A stretch of 64,000 nucleotides of DNA, from NCBI GenBank assembly GCA_023150945.1, contig JAKLJX010000001.1:124001-188000 (forward strand), written 5' to 3'. This stretch comes from a bacterium. Its GTDB lineage: Bacteria > Zhuqueibacterota > Zhuqueibacteria > Zhuqueibacterales > Zhuqueibacteraceae. Position numbers and translations under genes: made by a program. The number at the start of each line of letters is the position of its first letter. The stretch's first letter is position 1. The notes below the pieces were generated by a model, which saw only the letters and a program-made list of their open reading frames with translations, searched no databases and had not been told where the DNA came from. Below are positions 1 through 8,346 of this stretch, piece by piece.

Positions 1-188
1 AATGACAATCCCATCAAGTCGAACAAGTCCGCGCTGTCTTCAAACTCTGTCAAGAGATCTATATCACTGCTTGCTCCCTGTTCTCCTCGAGCAAAAGAGC
101 CAAACAGTCCGATTTCCTTCACTTTAAAGCGTGCAGTGATGGTGGGTTTCAATTCTCTCAATTTGGTCAGAATATCTTGTGGATTCAT
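1..188 (-). CDS. MNT-type nucleotidyltransferase domain protein (partial)
   Basis: The reading frame starts with ATG at 188 on the minus strand and runs off the left edge, so only about 62 N-terminal residues are visible. They contain the nucleotidyltransferase core GSFARGEQGASSDIDLL, with the GS(F)ARG turn and the DID metal-binding pair of minimal nucleotidyltransferases (MNT, MntA-like). Proteins of this kind usually pair with a HEPN-domain RNase as a toxin-antitoxin system, the MNT partner inactivating HEPN by nucleotidylation. No HEPN gene lies upstream here; a partner could lie just beyond the left edge. The family call is secure; the toxin-antitoxin role is inference. Confidence 0.85.
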   Translation of the reverse strand, partial: MNPQDILTKLRELKPTITARFKVKEIGLFGSFARGEQGASSDIDLLTEFEDSADLFDLMGLS

Positions 189-578
189 GAGATCTTTCTC
201 GCACGTCATTGTCCTGTTGATCCGCTGACAGCGGCAAGTACAGTCTAGCGAGTTTGCACTCACTTTGATCGAAGACAAAACTTCGGAGGTATCATCGAAA
301 TGAATTTCATGCTCGATTCGCCGGATCCGCGCCAGGCTGTCTGTACACCCAAGTCATAGCTTGCGAAACGCGACTGCCCGAATATTTAGAGGTAGCTTGC
401 GGGAAAGACCTTCTCCGTTTCCCTGTCTTTGAATCGCCGAATCGTGCGGAAATATATAACGCCGAACGTCAAATGTCAAAGGTTACATCAACGCGCCAGG
501 CGTCTGTTGCAGGGTAGCCTCGCTTGAATGCTCAGCTCAATGATGATGGGTTCATAATCTCACCGTTTGCGCTGCTTT
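189..578. other. Intergenic stretch without a recognisable gene
   Basis: About 390 bases between the start of the minus-strand MNT gene and the hairpin beyond the end of the M64 peptidase gene. I see only very short open frames and no convincing promoter, RNA gene or repeat. Base composition is more AT-rich than the flanks. Confidence 0.5.
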
Positions 579-608
579 CCAGGGCGCCGGCTTCTTCCGG
601 CGCCCTGG
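579..608 (-). terminator. Stem-loop downstream of the M64 peptidase gene
   Basis: A perfect 12-bp inverted repeat (CCAGGGCGCCGG / CCGGCGCCCTGG) with a 6-base loop lies 14 bases beyond the stop codon of the minus-strand gene ending at 622. No clear U-tract follows on either strand, so this is a strong transcript-end hairpin rather than a textbook intrinsic terminator. Confidence 0.6.
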
Positions 609-621
609 CTGCAAAGAGCCG

Positions 622-2052
622 CTATTGCGCCGCGGGCTTGGCGTAGAAGTCAATCACCTGCTCGATGGCAGCACGGCAGACCGGATCAAAATCCACCAGG
701 CTCAACGAGAACATGCGGCAATCCGGGCTCGGGCGATAGAGACCGCGCGCTTGGTAGCCTGCGCCCTCGAACGCACCGACTTTGCCGGCATACTTCGCGT
801 TTTTCAAAATCTCCTCCTGGCGCTTGATCAGCGGTTCGCGCTTGGCATAATAGTCCGGCGCGAGACGATCGAGCTTGGCGCGCACGCCGGCCAGGCTGTC
901 ATACTCCGATTTTTCCCACGGCGTGGGCAACGGCGTGCCGGGCAGCACAAACGCCTTCCATTTCAGGCTGGCGTGGTCCAGCAGCGCCGTCACATTCGGC
1001 TCCCACGGCTCGATTTCCTTCGAATAGAACTCCTCGTACGAAACCTGCGAGCTGTAGTACTCGTCGCCCAAGCCCGCGAAGGAATGGCCGAACTCATGCA
1101 CATAGACGTAATCGCGCTGCCATTCCTGGCCGGGCTGATCGGAAGTCGCGAAGGTGGTGGTGTATAGACGATAGATGCCGCCGCCGCCGTAACGATTGTC
1201 ATTCACCAAGATGTTGACGAAATCATAAGGCACCTGGCCGGCGAGGTCGCGCAGGGTTTTGTTCGCTTCGGTGAGCACGTAACGCGCCGAGCCAAAGGTG
1301 TTGTAGGCGGTGCCGAGCGCGCCGCTTTTCCAAACATTCGCATCGGGCTTGGAGATGCCAGATTCCTCCGAGATTACCTCGATCATCCACACGTTGAAAT
1401 CCTGCCGGCGCTCTTTGAAAGGCGAGGTGGCAAACATGAGATCGTTGAAATGCCGGGCATCTTTGCGGAATTTCTCCAAGTCGGCGGCGCTGTAGCCGTC
1501 GCCGAGGATGACGAGATCGACCTTGGTGCTCGCTGGCCCGTTTTGCAGCAGCGGCGTGGCTTTGAATTGCGGCGTGCGCCGGCTGCGGTTGATCTGCGTG
1601 GGCGCATTGGGATCGATCACGCTCGAAAAAATCTCGCGAAAGTTCATCTGCTTGTCGCGGCGGGAAATGGTGAACTGAATCTTGCCTTTCGGCAGCGGCA
1701 GCAGCACGCTTTCGTGAAAGGTGCGCCACTGGCCCTGCGCGGCTGCGCCCGTGGTTTGCCATTCATTGAAAATGGTGGAATAGCCATAGGAGAAGATCAG
1801 CGTTGCGGTGGCGACATCATACACGCGCGCTTGATACTCGCCGCGGTTGAGATTGTCGATCAAGTTGTGCCGGCTGCCCGCCCATTCGCCTTCTTCATAG
1901 CATTGATCCAGGGCAATGGATTCCTGGCCTTTGGTGCCGGTGTGATAGAAATCCACCCGCAAAGTGCGGTTGTGAAACAGGCGGTCAAACGTCTGCGCGC
2001 CGGTGGTGGAGGTGAGCAGGAGCAAAATGCCAATCGCGGTGAAGCGGTTCAT
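622..2052 (-). CDS. Exported M64-family (IgA peptidase M64-like) metallopeptidase
   Basis: Encodes about 476 residues from ATG 2052, preceded by an AAAGGA ribosome site. The open frame extends upstream to 2244 but without signal-peptide character. The chosen start gives a hydrophobic signal peptide (FTAIGILLLLTSTTGAQ), so the product is exported. Around residue 318 is HEFGHSFAGLGDEYY, the zinc-binding HExGH-type motif with the downstream GDEYY typical of peptidase family M64. Before it is the conserved block DLVILGDGYSAADLEKF. M64 enzymes are secreted zinc endopeptidases; the substrate here is unknown. It stands alone, convergent with nothing, and is followed by a hairpin. Confidence 0.9.
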   Translation of the reverse strand: MNRFTAIGILLLLTSTTGAQTFDRLFHNRTLRVDFYHTGTKGQESIALDQCYEEGEWAGSRHNLIDNLNRGEYQARVYDVATATLIFSYGYSTIFNEWQTTGAAAQGQWRTFHESVLLPLPKGKIQFTISRRDKQMNFREIFSSVIDPNAPTQINRSRRTPQFKATPLLQNGPASTKVDLVILGDGYSAADLEKFRKDARHFNDLMFATSPFKERRQDFNVWMIEVISEESGISKPDANVWKSGALGTAYNTFGSARYVLTEANKTLRDLAGQVPYDFVNILVNDNRYGGGGIYRLYTTTFATSDQPGQEWQRDYVYVHEFGHSFAGLGDEYYSSQVSYEEFYSKEIEPWEPNVTALLDHASLKWKAFVLPGTPLPTPWEKSEYDSLAGVRAKLDRLAPDYYAKREPLIKRQEEILKNAKYAGKVGAFEGAGYQARGLYRPSPDCRMFSLSLVDFDPVCRAAIEQVIDFYAKPAAQ

Positions 2053-2371
2053 GGGGTTCCTTTCGGTTTTCTCTTGGTCGAATCTGGGGCTGTTAGAAAC
2101 CGACTCAGCGAATCGGTTCATTTGTCTTTCATTCGGGGCAATTGAGTGAGGCTCGCGGCGTTGTGCCTGCGTCTTCAGATGAGCCTTTTTGAGGATGGCA
2201 TTATCCGCAGCTCGCTCGCGTCCGCGATGGCCACCCAGCACCAACGGCCACGCTATTCCTGCTTGGACAGATTACCCTTGGGCCCGCCAAACACGCGAAA
2301 GACACCAAAAAGGTTTTTCGCGTCTTTTCGTGTATTTCGTGGGCAATGGGTTTGAATGTGTTCAGGTAGAG
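2053..2371. other. Intergenic region with one hairpin-forming repeat
   Basis: About 320 bases between ecfA-like gene and the M64 gene, both on the minus strand. It holds the CACGAAA-type imperfect palindrome described separately, plus the likely promoter region of the M64 gene, in which I could not pick a convincing -35/-10 pair. Confidence 0.5.
2281..2342 (-). repeat. Imperfect palindrome built of CACGAAA-type units
   Basis: On the minus strand this reads as staggered near-copies of a short unit (CACGAAATA, CACGAAAAG, ACGCGAAAAA). They face a complementary arm ending in TTTCGCGTGTTTGGCGGGC, so the whole 62 bases can fold into a long imperfect hairpin. It lies between the ecfA-like gene and the M64 gene and may act as a transcript end for the upstream operon. 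Intergenic elements of the ACACGAA type are common in environmental genomes, but I cannot name this one. Confidence 0.5.
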
Positions 2372-3226
2372 CTATTCGCCGGCCAGGATTTCCGGTGGCA
2401 GCTCCAGTCCCTTCAGATGCAGCAATCGGCGGACGCGCTCGGCGCGCGGCAGCGGCAAGCCTGCGCGTGCCAACAGCCCTGCCGCCGCATTCGAGTCACG
2501 CGGCGGCGCGGCGGTATGGCCTTGCCACAGCTCGGCCGGCCGGCCATCGAAAATAATCTCGCCGGCATGCAACACCAGCACGCGCTCCGCCAGCGCCGCC
2601 ACCAGATCCATGTCGTGGCTCACAATCACCACGGTTTTGCCGCGGCGGTGCCATTGCCGCAAAAGGCGCATCACTTCCCGCACGCCCGCGGCATCCAGGC
2701 TGGCCGTGGGTTCATCGAGAATGAGCATCTCGGGATTCATCGCCAGAATGCCGGCGAGCGCGACGCGGCGTTTTTCGCCTTCGCTCAAAGTCATGGGATG
2801 GCGCGGCAGGAATTCCGGCGGCAAGCCGACCTGCGCCAGGCCGGACTGTGTGGCTGCCAGCACTTGAGACGCAGCCAGCTTTTGTTGCCGCGGCCCAAAG
2901 CCGATGTCTTCCGCGACCGTCATGCCGAAAAGCTGCGCCTCGGGAAATTGGAATGCCAAGCCGATGCGCACGCGCAGTGCCGCCAGATCATAGCCGCGGC
3001 CATGAATGTCGGCGCCCTCCACCAGAATCTGGCCGGCAGTGGGCTTGAGCAAACCGTTGAACATTTGCATGAGCGTGGTCTTGCCCGAGCCGGATCTGCC
3101 CACGATTGCCAGCGACTCGGCTGCGCCAATCTTGAAATGCAAATGACGGAGGGCAAAAAACGGCGCGGCGCCGTTTTCTCCAAAGCGCTCGTACGCGAAT
3201 GAAACATTGTGAAAGACAACTTCCAT
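2372..3226 (-). CDS. ABC transporter ATP-binding protein, energy-coupling-factor (EcfA/CbiO) type
   Basis: Encodes 284 residues forming a complete ABC ATPase. Walker A GRSGSGKTT is near residue 43, a Q-loop (LAFQFPEAQLFG) near 92, the signature LSEGEKRRVALAG near 138, Walker B LILDEPTASLD near 163, and the switch histidine in VIVSHDMD. The FPEAQLF Q-loop is characteristic of EcfA subunits of vitamin/metal ECF transporters. No second ATPase, EcfT or substrate-binding S subunit gene is adjacent, so partners must lie elsewhere. It is the last gene of a minus-strand operon, starting 15 bases after the dGTPase stop. Substrate is unknown. Confidence 0.9.
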   Translation of the reverse strand: MEVVFHNVSFAYERFGENGAAPFFALRHLHFKIGAAESLAIVGRSGSGKTTLMQMFNGLLKPTAGQILVEGADIHGRGYDLAALRVRIGLAFQFPEAQLFGMTVAEDIGFGPRQQKLAASQVLAATQSGLAQVGLPPEFLPRHPMTLSEGEKRRVALAGILAMNPEMLILDEPTASLDAAGVREVMRLLRQWHRRGKTVVIVSHDMDLVAALAERVLVLHAGEIIFDGRPAELWQGHTAAPPRDSNAAAGLLARAGLPLPRAERVRRLLHLKGLELPPEILAGE

Positions 3227-3241
3227 CGGATTCCTTGCTGG

Positions 3242-4543
3242 TCAGCGGTTGGGACTTTCGGTCGCCATGATTCGCCGGCCGGGACTCAGTTCCTGCAGAT
3301 CAACTTCCGGCACCGACAGCCCCAGGCGGCGCAGCCGTTGAAATTCGGCAATGGCAAAATTGTCGGTCATGCCGGCGATGAAATCCGCAATCAGGCGCAG
3401 ACGCCCGGCGGGTTCAAGGCTCGGCGGCGCGGCCACCAGTTGCGCCGAGGGCGGCAGCAGGCTGGCATCTGCGCGGTACAAGCGAAACAGCGTGCGCAAA
3501 ACCTGGCGCGCATCTTCGTCGGCATGACGCACTTCCGGACGGAAGATGATGTGTTGATAAATGAACTTGTTGAGCTCGCGCTGCATGAGATCGACGGTTG
3601 CGCTGAAGCCGATGATCTCCTCCGTAAAGTGATGGCAGCGGCGCTCGCGCTGCTCGAAGGCTTGCACCCGCCGCAAGCTTTCTTCGATCAAATCAGTGAC
3701 CAGCAGATCGACCAGGCCGTGAATCAGGCGGTTGCAATAGAGATAATGATTGTGACGCAGTTGCGCCAGGCCGCCTTGCTGGTGCACGAGCTGCACCAGC
3801 TCGAGCTCCGCGATTTCATCGAGGGCGACGAGCTCGGCGCGCAAGCCGTCTTCGAAATCATGCGTGCGCTGCGCCACCTCGTCAGCCACCGCCACCACCT
3901 GGCCCTCGAGCGTGCTGGCGGCCTCCTGCTCGAACGCCAGGCCGGCAGGATCGAAATCGGGATAGTGATACTGGCCGCGTTTCAAGCGAGTGTGTTTGAG
4001 AATGCCTTCGCGCACCGCGGCGGTAAGATTGAGACCGGGGAACGTGTATTTTTGTTCGAGCCAATCCACCACCCGCAGGGATTGATAATTGTGCTTGAAG
4101 CCGCCGGCCGCACGCGGGGCCGCGTCGCCCTCCAACGCATCCCGGCCCTGCAGAATCTCGTCCAGCACTCTTTCGCCGAGATGGCCGAAGGGCGTGTGGC
4201 CGAGATCATGGCCGAGGGCGATGGCCTCGACCAAATCCTCATTCAAGGCCAGGGCACGCGCCAGGGTGCGCGAGATCTGCGCGACTTCCAGGGTGTGCGT
4301 CATGCGGGTGCGAAAGTGATCGCCTTCGGTGATGAGAAAGACCTGGCGTTTGTGTTTCAACCGGCGAAAAGCGCGGGCATGCACCAGGCGGTCGCGGTCG
4401 CGCTGGAACGCGACGCGATAGGTGTGCTCGGGTTCGGGGTGGCGGCGGGTGGCGTGGGCGTCGCGATTGCGGCAGGCATAAGGCGCGAGCCATTGTTCCT
4501 CGCAGGCGAGCCAATCCATCCGGGTGCGAATGCGGTGAGTCAT
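3242..4543 (-). CDS. dGTPase-like HD-domain nucleotide triphosphohydrolase
   Basis: Encodes 433 residues with the layout of bacterial deoxyguanosinetriphosphate triphosphohydrolase-like proteins. The N-terminal RVAFQRDRDRLVHARAFRRLK block precedes the HD motif (RTRMTHTLEV ... GHDLGHTPFGHLGE), whose H and HD residues coordinate the metal. A C-terminal helical part follows. The family hydrolyses dNTPs to nucleosides plus triphosphate and helps balance dNTP pools. The gene lies 57 bases after AMMECR1 and 15 bases before the ecfA-like gene on the same strand, so it is probably co-transcribed. An alternative start at the internal MDW, eight codons in, is possible. Confidence 0.92.
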   Translation of the reverse strand: MTHRIRTRMDWLACEEQWLAPYACRNRDAHATRRHPEPEHTYRVAFQRDRDRLVHARAFRRLKHKRQVFLITEGDHFRTRMTHTLEVAQISRTLARALALNEDLVEAIALGHDLGHTPFGHLGERVLDEILQGRDALEGDAAPRAAGGFKHNYQSLRVVDWLEQKYTFPGLNLTAAVREGILKHTRLKRGQYHYPDFDPAGLAFEQEAASTLEGQVVAVADEVAQRTHDFEDGLRAELVALDEIAELELVQLVHQQGGLAQLRHNHYLYCNRLIHGLVDLLVTDLIEESLRRVQAFEQRERRCHHFTEEIIGFSATVDLMQRELNKFIYQHIIFRPEVRHADEDARQVLRTLFRLYRADASLLPPSAQLVAAPPSLEPAGRLRLIADFIAGMTDNFAIAEFQRLRRLGLSVPEVDLQELSPGRRIMATESPNR

Positions 4544-4600
4544 GTCAGCAGCGATTGGGTGGCAGGCACGCGGCCGCCGGTTTTGTGGTTGGCGTGTCGG

Positions 4601-5152
4601 TCACGGCTGATCCGAGAAGACTTCGGCGCTGAAATAGAGCAGCTCGGCCTTGGGATCCTGCCAGGCTTCTTCCGGCAGGCCGGCTTTGCGGCAAACGTGG
4701 CGCATGAACATGGCGGCATCCCAACGGCGTTGCGAGGCCACTTGCGGCAGCAGCAGGCCGTGGCGTTTGCCAAGACGGATCATCACGCCGTGTATGCCGA
4801 TTTGCAGATCTTGCAGGCTGCGCAGCGGTTGCAGCGGTGTGATCACGGAAATCTCGATGCAGGTGCGGGGCAGTTCTTCCAGGCGCAACGGCTCGAAGCG
4901 CGGATCGTTGCAGGACGCGGCCACGGCCATCGCGCACACCGATTCCAGCAGCGGCCGGCTGTGCTCGATGCTGCCGATGCAGCCGCGCAACTCCTCGCCG
5001 ACGTGCAAGCTGATGAACACCCCGGCGAGCGTCTGCGCCAATTCGGCATCCGCTGTGCCGGGCGCGGTGATCTCAGGCTCACCGCGGAGGCTGGCCCGGA
5101 TGGCGTCGCGCGCGAGTTGCAGCAAAATGGCCTTTTGCCGGTCGGAGAGCAT
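4601..5152 (-). CDS. AMMECR1 domain protein (AmmeMemoRadiSam system protein A)
   Basis: From ATG 5152 (site AGAGGT upstream) the product is 183 residues. It carries the AMMECR1 signature LRGCIGSIEH (conserved LRGCIG hexapeptide) near residue 60, then SCNDPRFEPLRLEEL and IEISVITPL, and a C-terminal WDAAMFMRHVCRKAGLP block. The longer frame to 5275 runs into the end of the Memo gene and has low-complexity arginine-rich sequence, so I reject it. Function is not settled; in bacteria AMMECR1 co-occurs with Memo and a radical SAM protein. Here the Memo gene is directly upstream (38 bases apart); no radical SAM partner is in the window. Confidence 0.9.
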   Translation of the reverse strand: MLSDRQKAILLQLARDAIRASLRGEPEITAPGTADAELAQTLAGVFISLHVGEELRGCIGSIEHSRPLLESVCAMAVAASCNDPRFEPLRLEELPRTCIEISVITPLQPLRSLQDLQIGIHGVMIRLGKRHGLLLPQVASQRRWDAAMFMRHVCRKAGLPEEAWQDPKAELLYFSAEVFSDQP

Positions 5153-5190
5153 GGCTCGACCTCTCTGGCCTGCGGCAGAACCGCGGGCCG

Positions 5191-6069
5191 TTACGGCATT
5201 GTTTCGAAGGCGGCGGAAACATAGCCGACGACGCGACTGTAATCGCCGCTGGTGTCGCCGGAGTTTTGATAGCACAACACCCGCACCTGATCGGCGCCCA
5301 GCCGGCGGGCGGCAAGCAGCGCGGCCACGATCGGGCCGGCGCCACAGGCTTCGCAGGTGCGTTGTTGCAGAGCCTCGAACAGCGGCTCCGGTTCGCCGGC
5401 CTCAAGCAACTCGATGAAATAGCCATCGCGGCGGCGCGCTTCGGCATCGCTGTGATAGTGGGAAAGATCCGAGCTGGCGATGATGGCCATCGTGGTCTGT
5501 GCCGCCAATTCCGCCAGCGCCTGCCCCAGGGCCTCGCACAAGTCCCAGGATTGTTCGCCCATCACGATCGGCAGAATCGTGCTCGCCGGCGCGACGAGTT
5601 GCAGAAACGGCAGTTGCACTTCGATGGCATGTTCGCCGCCCTCTGCCTCGACGCGATGGCCGTTCCAGGTTGCGCTGAAGTTTTCGTTTTTTTGAATGAG
5701 CTGTTCGGCGAGCGCGGCCGCCACCGGCACTTCGCCGAGCGGCGTGCGATAACCGCTGCCGGAGAAGACGGAGACGAACGGAAAATACTCCCAATGGCTG
5801 GGCGCGATGATGACGACTGTTGCCGGAGGCTGGCGGCGCAGAAGTTCATAGGTGTGGGCGGCCACCGGTCCGGAATAGCGATAGCCGGCGTGCGGTGCAA
5901 TGCCGGCGACCAACCGGCCGGGCGCTGCTGCGAGCTGGGTCTGCGCCAGCAAATCGCGCACGACTCGGCTGAGCACCTGCGGATTCTCCGGATAGAACAT
6001 GCCCGCCACTGCTGCCGGTCTGATGGCACCGCCGGCCACCGGCTCGTTTTGCTTGCGTGGGTTTGCCAT
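5191..6069 (-). CDS. Memo-like protein (AmmeMemoRadiSam system protein B)
   Basis: From ATG 6069 the product is 292 residues. A GTG at 6099 would add ten residues, but GGGAG is well placed before 6069. It carries the Memo/dioxygenase-like landmarks: PHAGYRYSGPVAAHTYE near residue 57, a histidine in APSHWEYF, SSDLSHYHSDAEA, and a C-terminal CYQNSGDTSGDYSRVVGY. These correspond to the metal-site histidines and cysteine of the Memo family, related to LigB-type dioxygenases. Human MEMO1 binds copper or iron; the bacterial role is not known. First large gene of a four-gene minus-strand operon with AMMECR1 next. Confidence 0.9.
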   Translation of the reverse strand: MANPRKQNEPVAGGAIRPAAVAGMFYPENPQVLSRVVRDLLAQTQLAAAPGRLVAGIAPHAGYRYSGPVAAHTYELLRRQPPATVVIIAPSHWEYFPFVSVFSGSGYRTPLGEVPVAAALAEQLIQKNENFSATWNGHRVEAEGGEHAIEVQLPFLQLVAPASTILPIVMGEQSWDLCEALGQALAELAAQTTMAIIASSDLSHYHSDAEARRRDGYFIELLEAGEPEPLFEALQQRTCEACGAGPIVAALLAARRLGADQVRVLCYQNSGDTSGDYSRVVGYVSAAFETMP

Positions 6070-6116
6070 GGCGCCCAGCTCCCAAAAGCAAAAAGGCACA
6101 ACGGAATGTCATGCCT

Positions 6117-6149
6117 TTAGTTTTCGCTATCGTGGAACCTCTGCTTCAT
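6117..6149 (-). CDS. Ten-residue leader ORF ahead of the Memo operon
   Basis: ATG 6149 is preceded by a very strong GAGGAGGGTG ribosome site and opens a ten-codon frame (MKQRFHDSEN) ending with TAA at 6117. It lies between the predicted promoter at 6179-6206 and the Memo start, and ends 48 bases before ATG 6069. It could be a translated leader, a coupling device, or chance. There is no run of one amino acid and no obvious attenuator pair. Confidence 0.4.
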   Translation of the reverse strand: MKQRFHDSEN

Positions 6150-6178
6150 GTGCACCCTCCTCAATCGCCGACGCTGGG

Positions 6179-6206
6179 AATGTAGCACAAAAATCAGGAA
6201 TGTCAA
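6179..6206 (-). promoter_or_regulatory. Sigma-70 type promoter of the Memo operon
   Basis: On the minus strand: a perfect -35 TTGACA (6206-6201), a 16-base spacer and -10 TACATT (6184-6179). The expected start point near 6172 leaves about 20 bases before the leader ORF. Orientation and position fit the Memo-AMMECR1-dGTPase-EcfA operon. Confidence 0.7.
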
Positions 6207-6942
6207 CGAGTTTTTGCCGGTCTTGCGGCCGACAATCGGGGAATTTGCCGGGAAATCGTCGCGTTGGCGTCGCGCTTGCGGCAGACGAGCAATCCGCGCT
6301 ACTTGCTGTCGCTGGCAGCGGAATTTATCCTTGCTTCTCTCGCCAGTGTGAGTTAGAATGAACACGCCCGCAGGCGTGCGGAATCATCAGCGGGGCCAGG
6401 GCGCGGTTGGCAAATTGCCCCGACGACAGTCGGGCGAAAGGATGGAAGGCAGAATACAAAACAACCAGCATCGCACGTCGCTCCAGGCACCGATCGCCAG
6501 CCGGATGATCCGTGTCTGTTCCGCGATTGCGAACTTGTGAGAAAATGTTCCTGCAACGGCTCGGCCGTTGCATCAGAATCTCTAGTGCTTTGTTACTTTG
6601 ATTTGTATAAGTGCTTCCGAGAGTCATTCAGAAGGAATCTTGTGAAGTACTTGATACCGTACTCGAGTTTTCACAGGATCCTTGCAGGATGACACCTCGG
6701 CTGAGCCAAGGTTGGAACGTTTTCGGATAGACAACGGCTAGCTTGACAATGTTGACTTGGCGGATACACCCGCCAAACGTGTCACTCAGGATGAGGCCTT
6801 GCCAGCAACCGATGAGTTGCGGCGATCTCAGCGACTGTGGCGTGCGCTGCAAAGAATGCTGGCAGCATGACCATCTCGGGAGCGTGAGAGTCAACGCAGC
6901 ATTGTCAAGTTTTTGACAGACCCAGGCCTCCAGGAGGGGATT
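6207..6942. other. Long intergenic region between divergent transcription units
   Basis: About 735 bases with no gene I can defend. Open frames in it have no family character. It holds one copy of the ACGGCCAAGCCGT repeat (6538-6580), a small hairpin GGCGGATACACCCGCC near 6760, and TGTCAA/TTGACA facing repeats at 6903-6918 close to the next gene's ribosome site. Confidence 0.5.
6538..6580 (-). repeat. Dispersed palindromic repeat, copy 1
   Basis: On the minus strand this 43-base element matches positions 47273-47315 with only two mismatches. Its core is an inverted repeat CAACGGC-CGA-GCCGTTG flanked by GATTCTG upstream and AGGAACATTTTCTCA downstream. It lies in an intergenic region, at the edge of a stretch of atypical sequence. 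Confidence 0.8.
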
Positions 6943-7572
6943 ATGGACATCCTGCTCAAACTCGTTGCGGGTGGTGCCATCTTTTGGCTGCTTTTCGGGG
7001 CCGGGGGAATTCTGAAAGACCGGCATGCTCCAGCACCGGCCGCGCGTGACTCCGCAGCCGTGGCCGTGGTCAGCCCCAAGGAAGTCAGGCGCCATCCTGC
7101 GGTCAAAATCAAGTCGCTGGACTTTCTACAGGATCACAGCAAATATCTGCTCGTGATCAGTCCGGTGACGGTGGCATACTACCGCTCGCAAACCGCCAAT
7201 GAGCTGACCGCGGCCGGCAGTGTCGCGGTGCCGTGGCAAACGCTCAGCGTGAACCCCTTTGACTTTCCACTGTCGGTGCCGGAGGCAGAACGCCGGGGCC
7301 GGCTGGCTGCGCTCATGATCGCGGAAGGCAAGCGGGCGCCGGAGCCGCGCGTGTTCATCGTGCTGGAGTTTCCCAACGGCGAGCGCTATCTCACCGAAGC
7401 TTCGGACACCGGCAGTTCTCTCCCGTCCCGCACGGTGTCGTGGCACATCGGCGATGCTGCCGCTGATGCGGCGTTCGCGCAAACCTTTGGTGATGAAGCC
7501 CGCGCCTATGGCTTCATCATCGCTGATCCCGCGGTGACTTTCGCAGAAATTGAATTGCAATCCAACCGATAA
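6943..7572 (+). CDS. Uncharacterised membrane-anchored protein
   Basis: From ATG 6943, preceded by a strong AGGAGGGG site, the product is 209 residues. The open frame begins ten codons earlier, but the ribosome site decides for 6943. Residues 1-22 form a hydrophobic segment (LLKLVAGGAIFWLLFGAGG) likely to be a membrane anchor. The rest looks like a soluble mixed alpha/beta domain, with VPWQTLSVNPFDFPLSVPEAERR and a FIVLEFPNGERYLTEA strand pair. I do not recognise the family. It lies directly upstream of mobA (23 bases), same strand, probably one transcript. Confidence 0.75.
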   Translation: MDILLKLVAGGAIFWLLFGAGGILKDRHAPAPAARDSAAVAVVSPKEVRRHPAVKIKSLDFLQDHSKYLLVISPVTVAYYRSQTANELTAAGSVAVPWQTLSVNPFDFPLSVPEAERRGRLAALMIAEGKRAPEPRVFIVLEFPNGERYLTEASDTGSSLPSRTVSWHIGDAAADAAFAQTFGDEARAYGFIIADPAVTFAEIELQSNR

Positions 7573-7595
7573 GGGCCGGCGGGAGAGGAGTGAGA

Positions 7596-8228
7596 ATGAA
7601 GAGCGAGGGCGCGGCTATCATTCTGGCCGGCGGCAAGAGCAGCCGGTTGGGCCGCGATAAGGTGCTGTTGCCGTGGCAGGGCACCACGATTCTGGCCGCG
7701 CTTGCCACGCGCCTGCAACAGGCTTTTGCGCACGTGCTGATCGTCACCGCCCCGGACCACCAAGTCGATTCGCCCGCCGGCCGCATCGTCTATGATCTCA
7801 TTCCCGGCAAAAACAGCCTGGGCGGTCTGCATGCCGGCCTGATGCAATCACCCGCGCAGAAGAATTTTGTCTGCGCCTGCGACATGCCGCTGCTGCTGCC
7901 CGAGCTGGCGCAGGACTTGATGGCCAGGAGCAGCGGATTCGAGGTGGTCATCCCGCACGTACACGATCGGCTGCAGCCGTTATGCGCCGTCTATGACCAG
8001 GCCTGCCTGCCGTTCATCGCGCGTGCGCTTGCCGCCGGCCAATTGCGCATGACGGGCTGGCTCTCTCACGTGCACGTGCGTGAAGTAAGCGAAGCCGAGT
8101 TGCGGCAGGTCGATGCGGCGCTGCAATCGTTTTACAATGTGAATACCGAGGCGGATTATCGCCAACTGCTGGCGGCGTTGTCGGACAAACTCATCACCGC
8201 CCCGGTGACAGGCGCCGCCGGAGAATGA
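7596..8228 (+). CDS. mobA: Molybdenum cofactor guanylyltransferase MobA
   Basis: From ATG 7596 (GAGAGGAG upstream; the in-frame GTG at 7590 is too close to it) the product is 210 residues. It opens with the nucleotidyltransferase signature LAGGKSSRLGRDKVLLPW and has CACDMPLLLPEL, the metal-binding aspartate motif of MobA. The enzyme transfers GMP from GTP to Mo-molybdopterin in the cytoplasm. A homologous role in another nucleotidyl transfer (MocA-like) is possible, but the N-terminal motif fits MobA. moeA is present at 43.6 kb; no molybdoenzyme is in the window. Confidence 0.85.
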   Translation: MKSEGAAIILAGGKSSRLGRDKVLLPWQGTTILAALATRLQQAFAHVLIVTAPDHQVDSPAGRIVYDLIPGKNSLGGLHAGLMQSPAQKNFVCACDMPLLLPELAQDLMARSSGFEVVIPHVHDRLQPLCAVYDQACLPFIARALAAGQLRMTGWLSHVHVREVSEAELRQVDAALQSFYNVNTEADYRQLLAALSDKLITAPVTGAAGE

Positions 8229-8346
8229 GTCTTCGTTGCCAACGGGCTTGCCGCTCATGCGAGCAGCGGTGCCCGTGCCCGCGAAACATTCTGCCAGGAG
8301 GATGAGACCACGCGGTTGTTCAGCTCAATGAGAACTTGTCATCTGC

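Noticed and set aside
6358-6540. 60-codon plus-strand frame in the 6.2-6.9 kb gap
   Set aside because: Arg/Gln-rich product, no ribosome site, and its end runs into a copy of the dispersed repeat.
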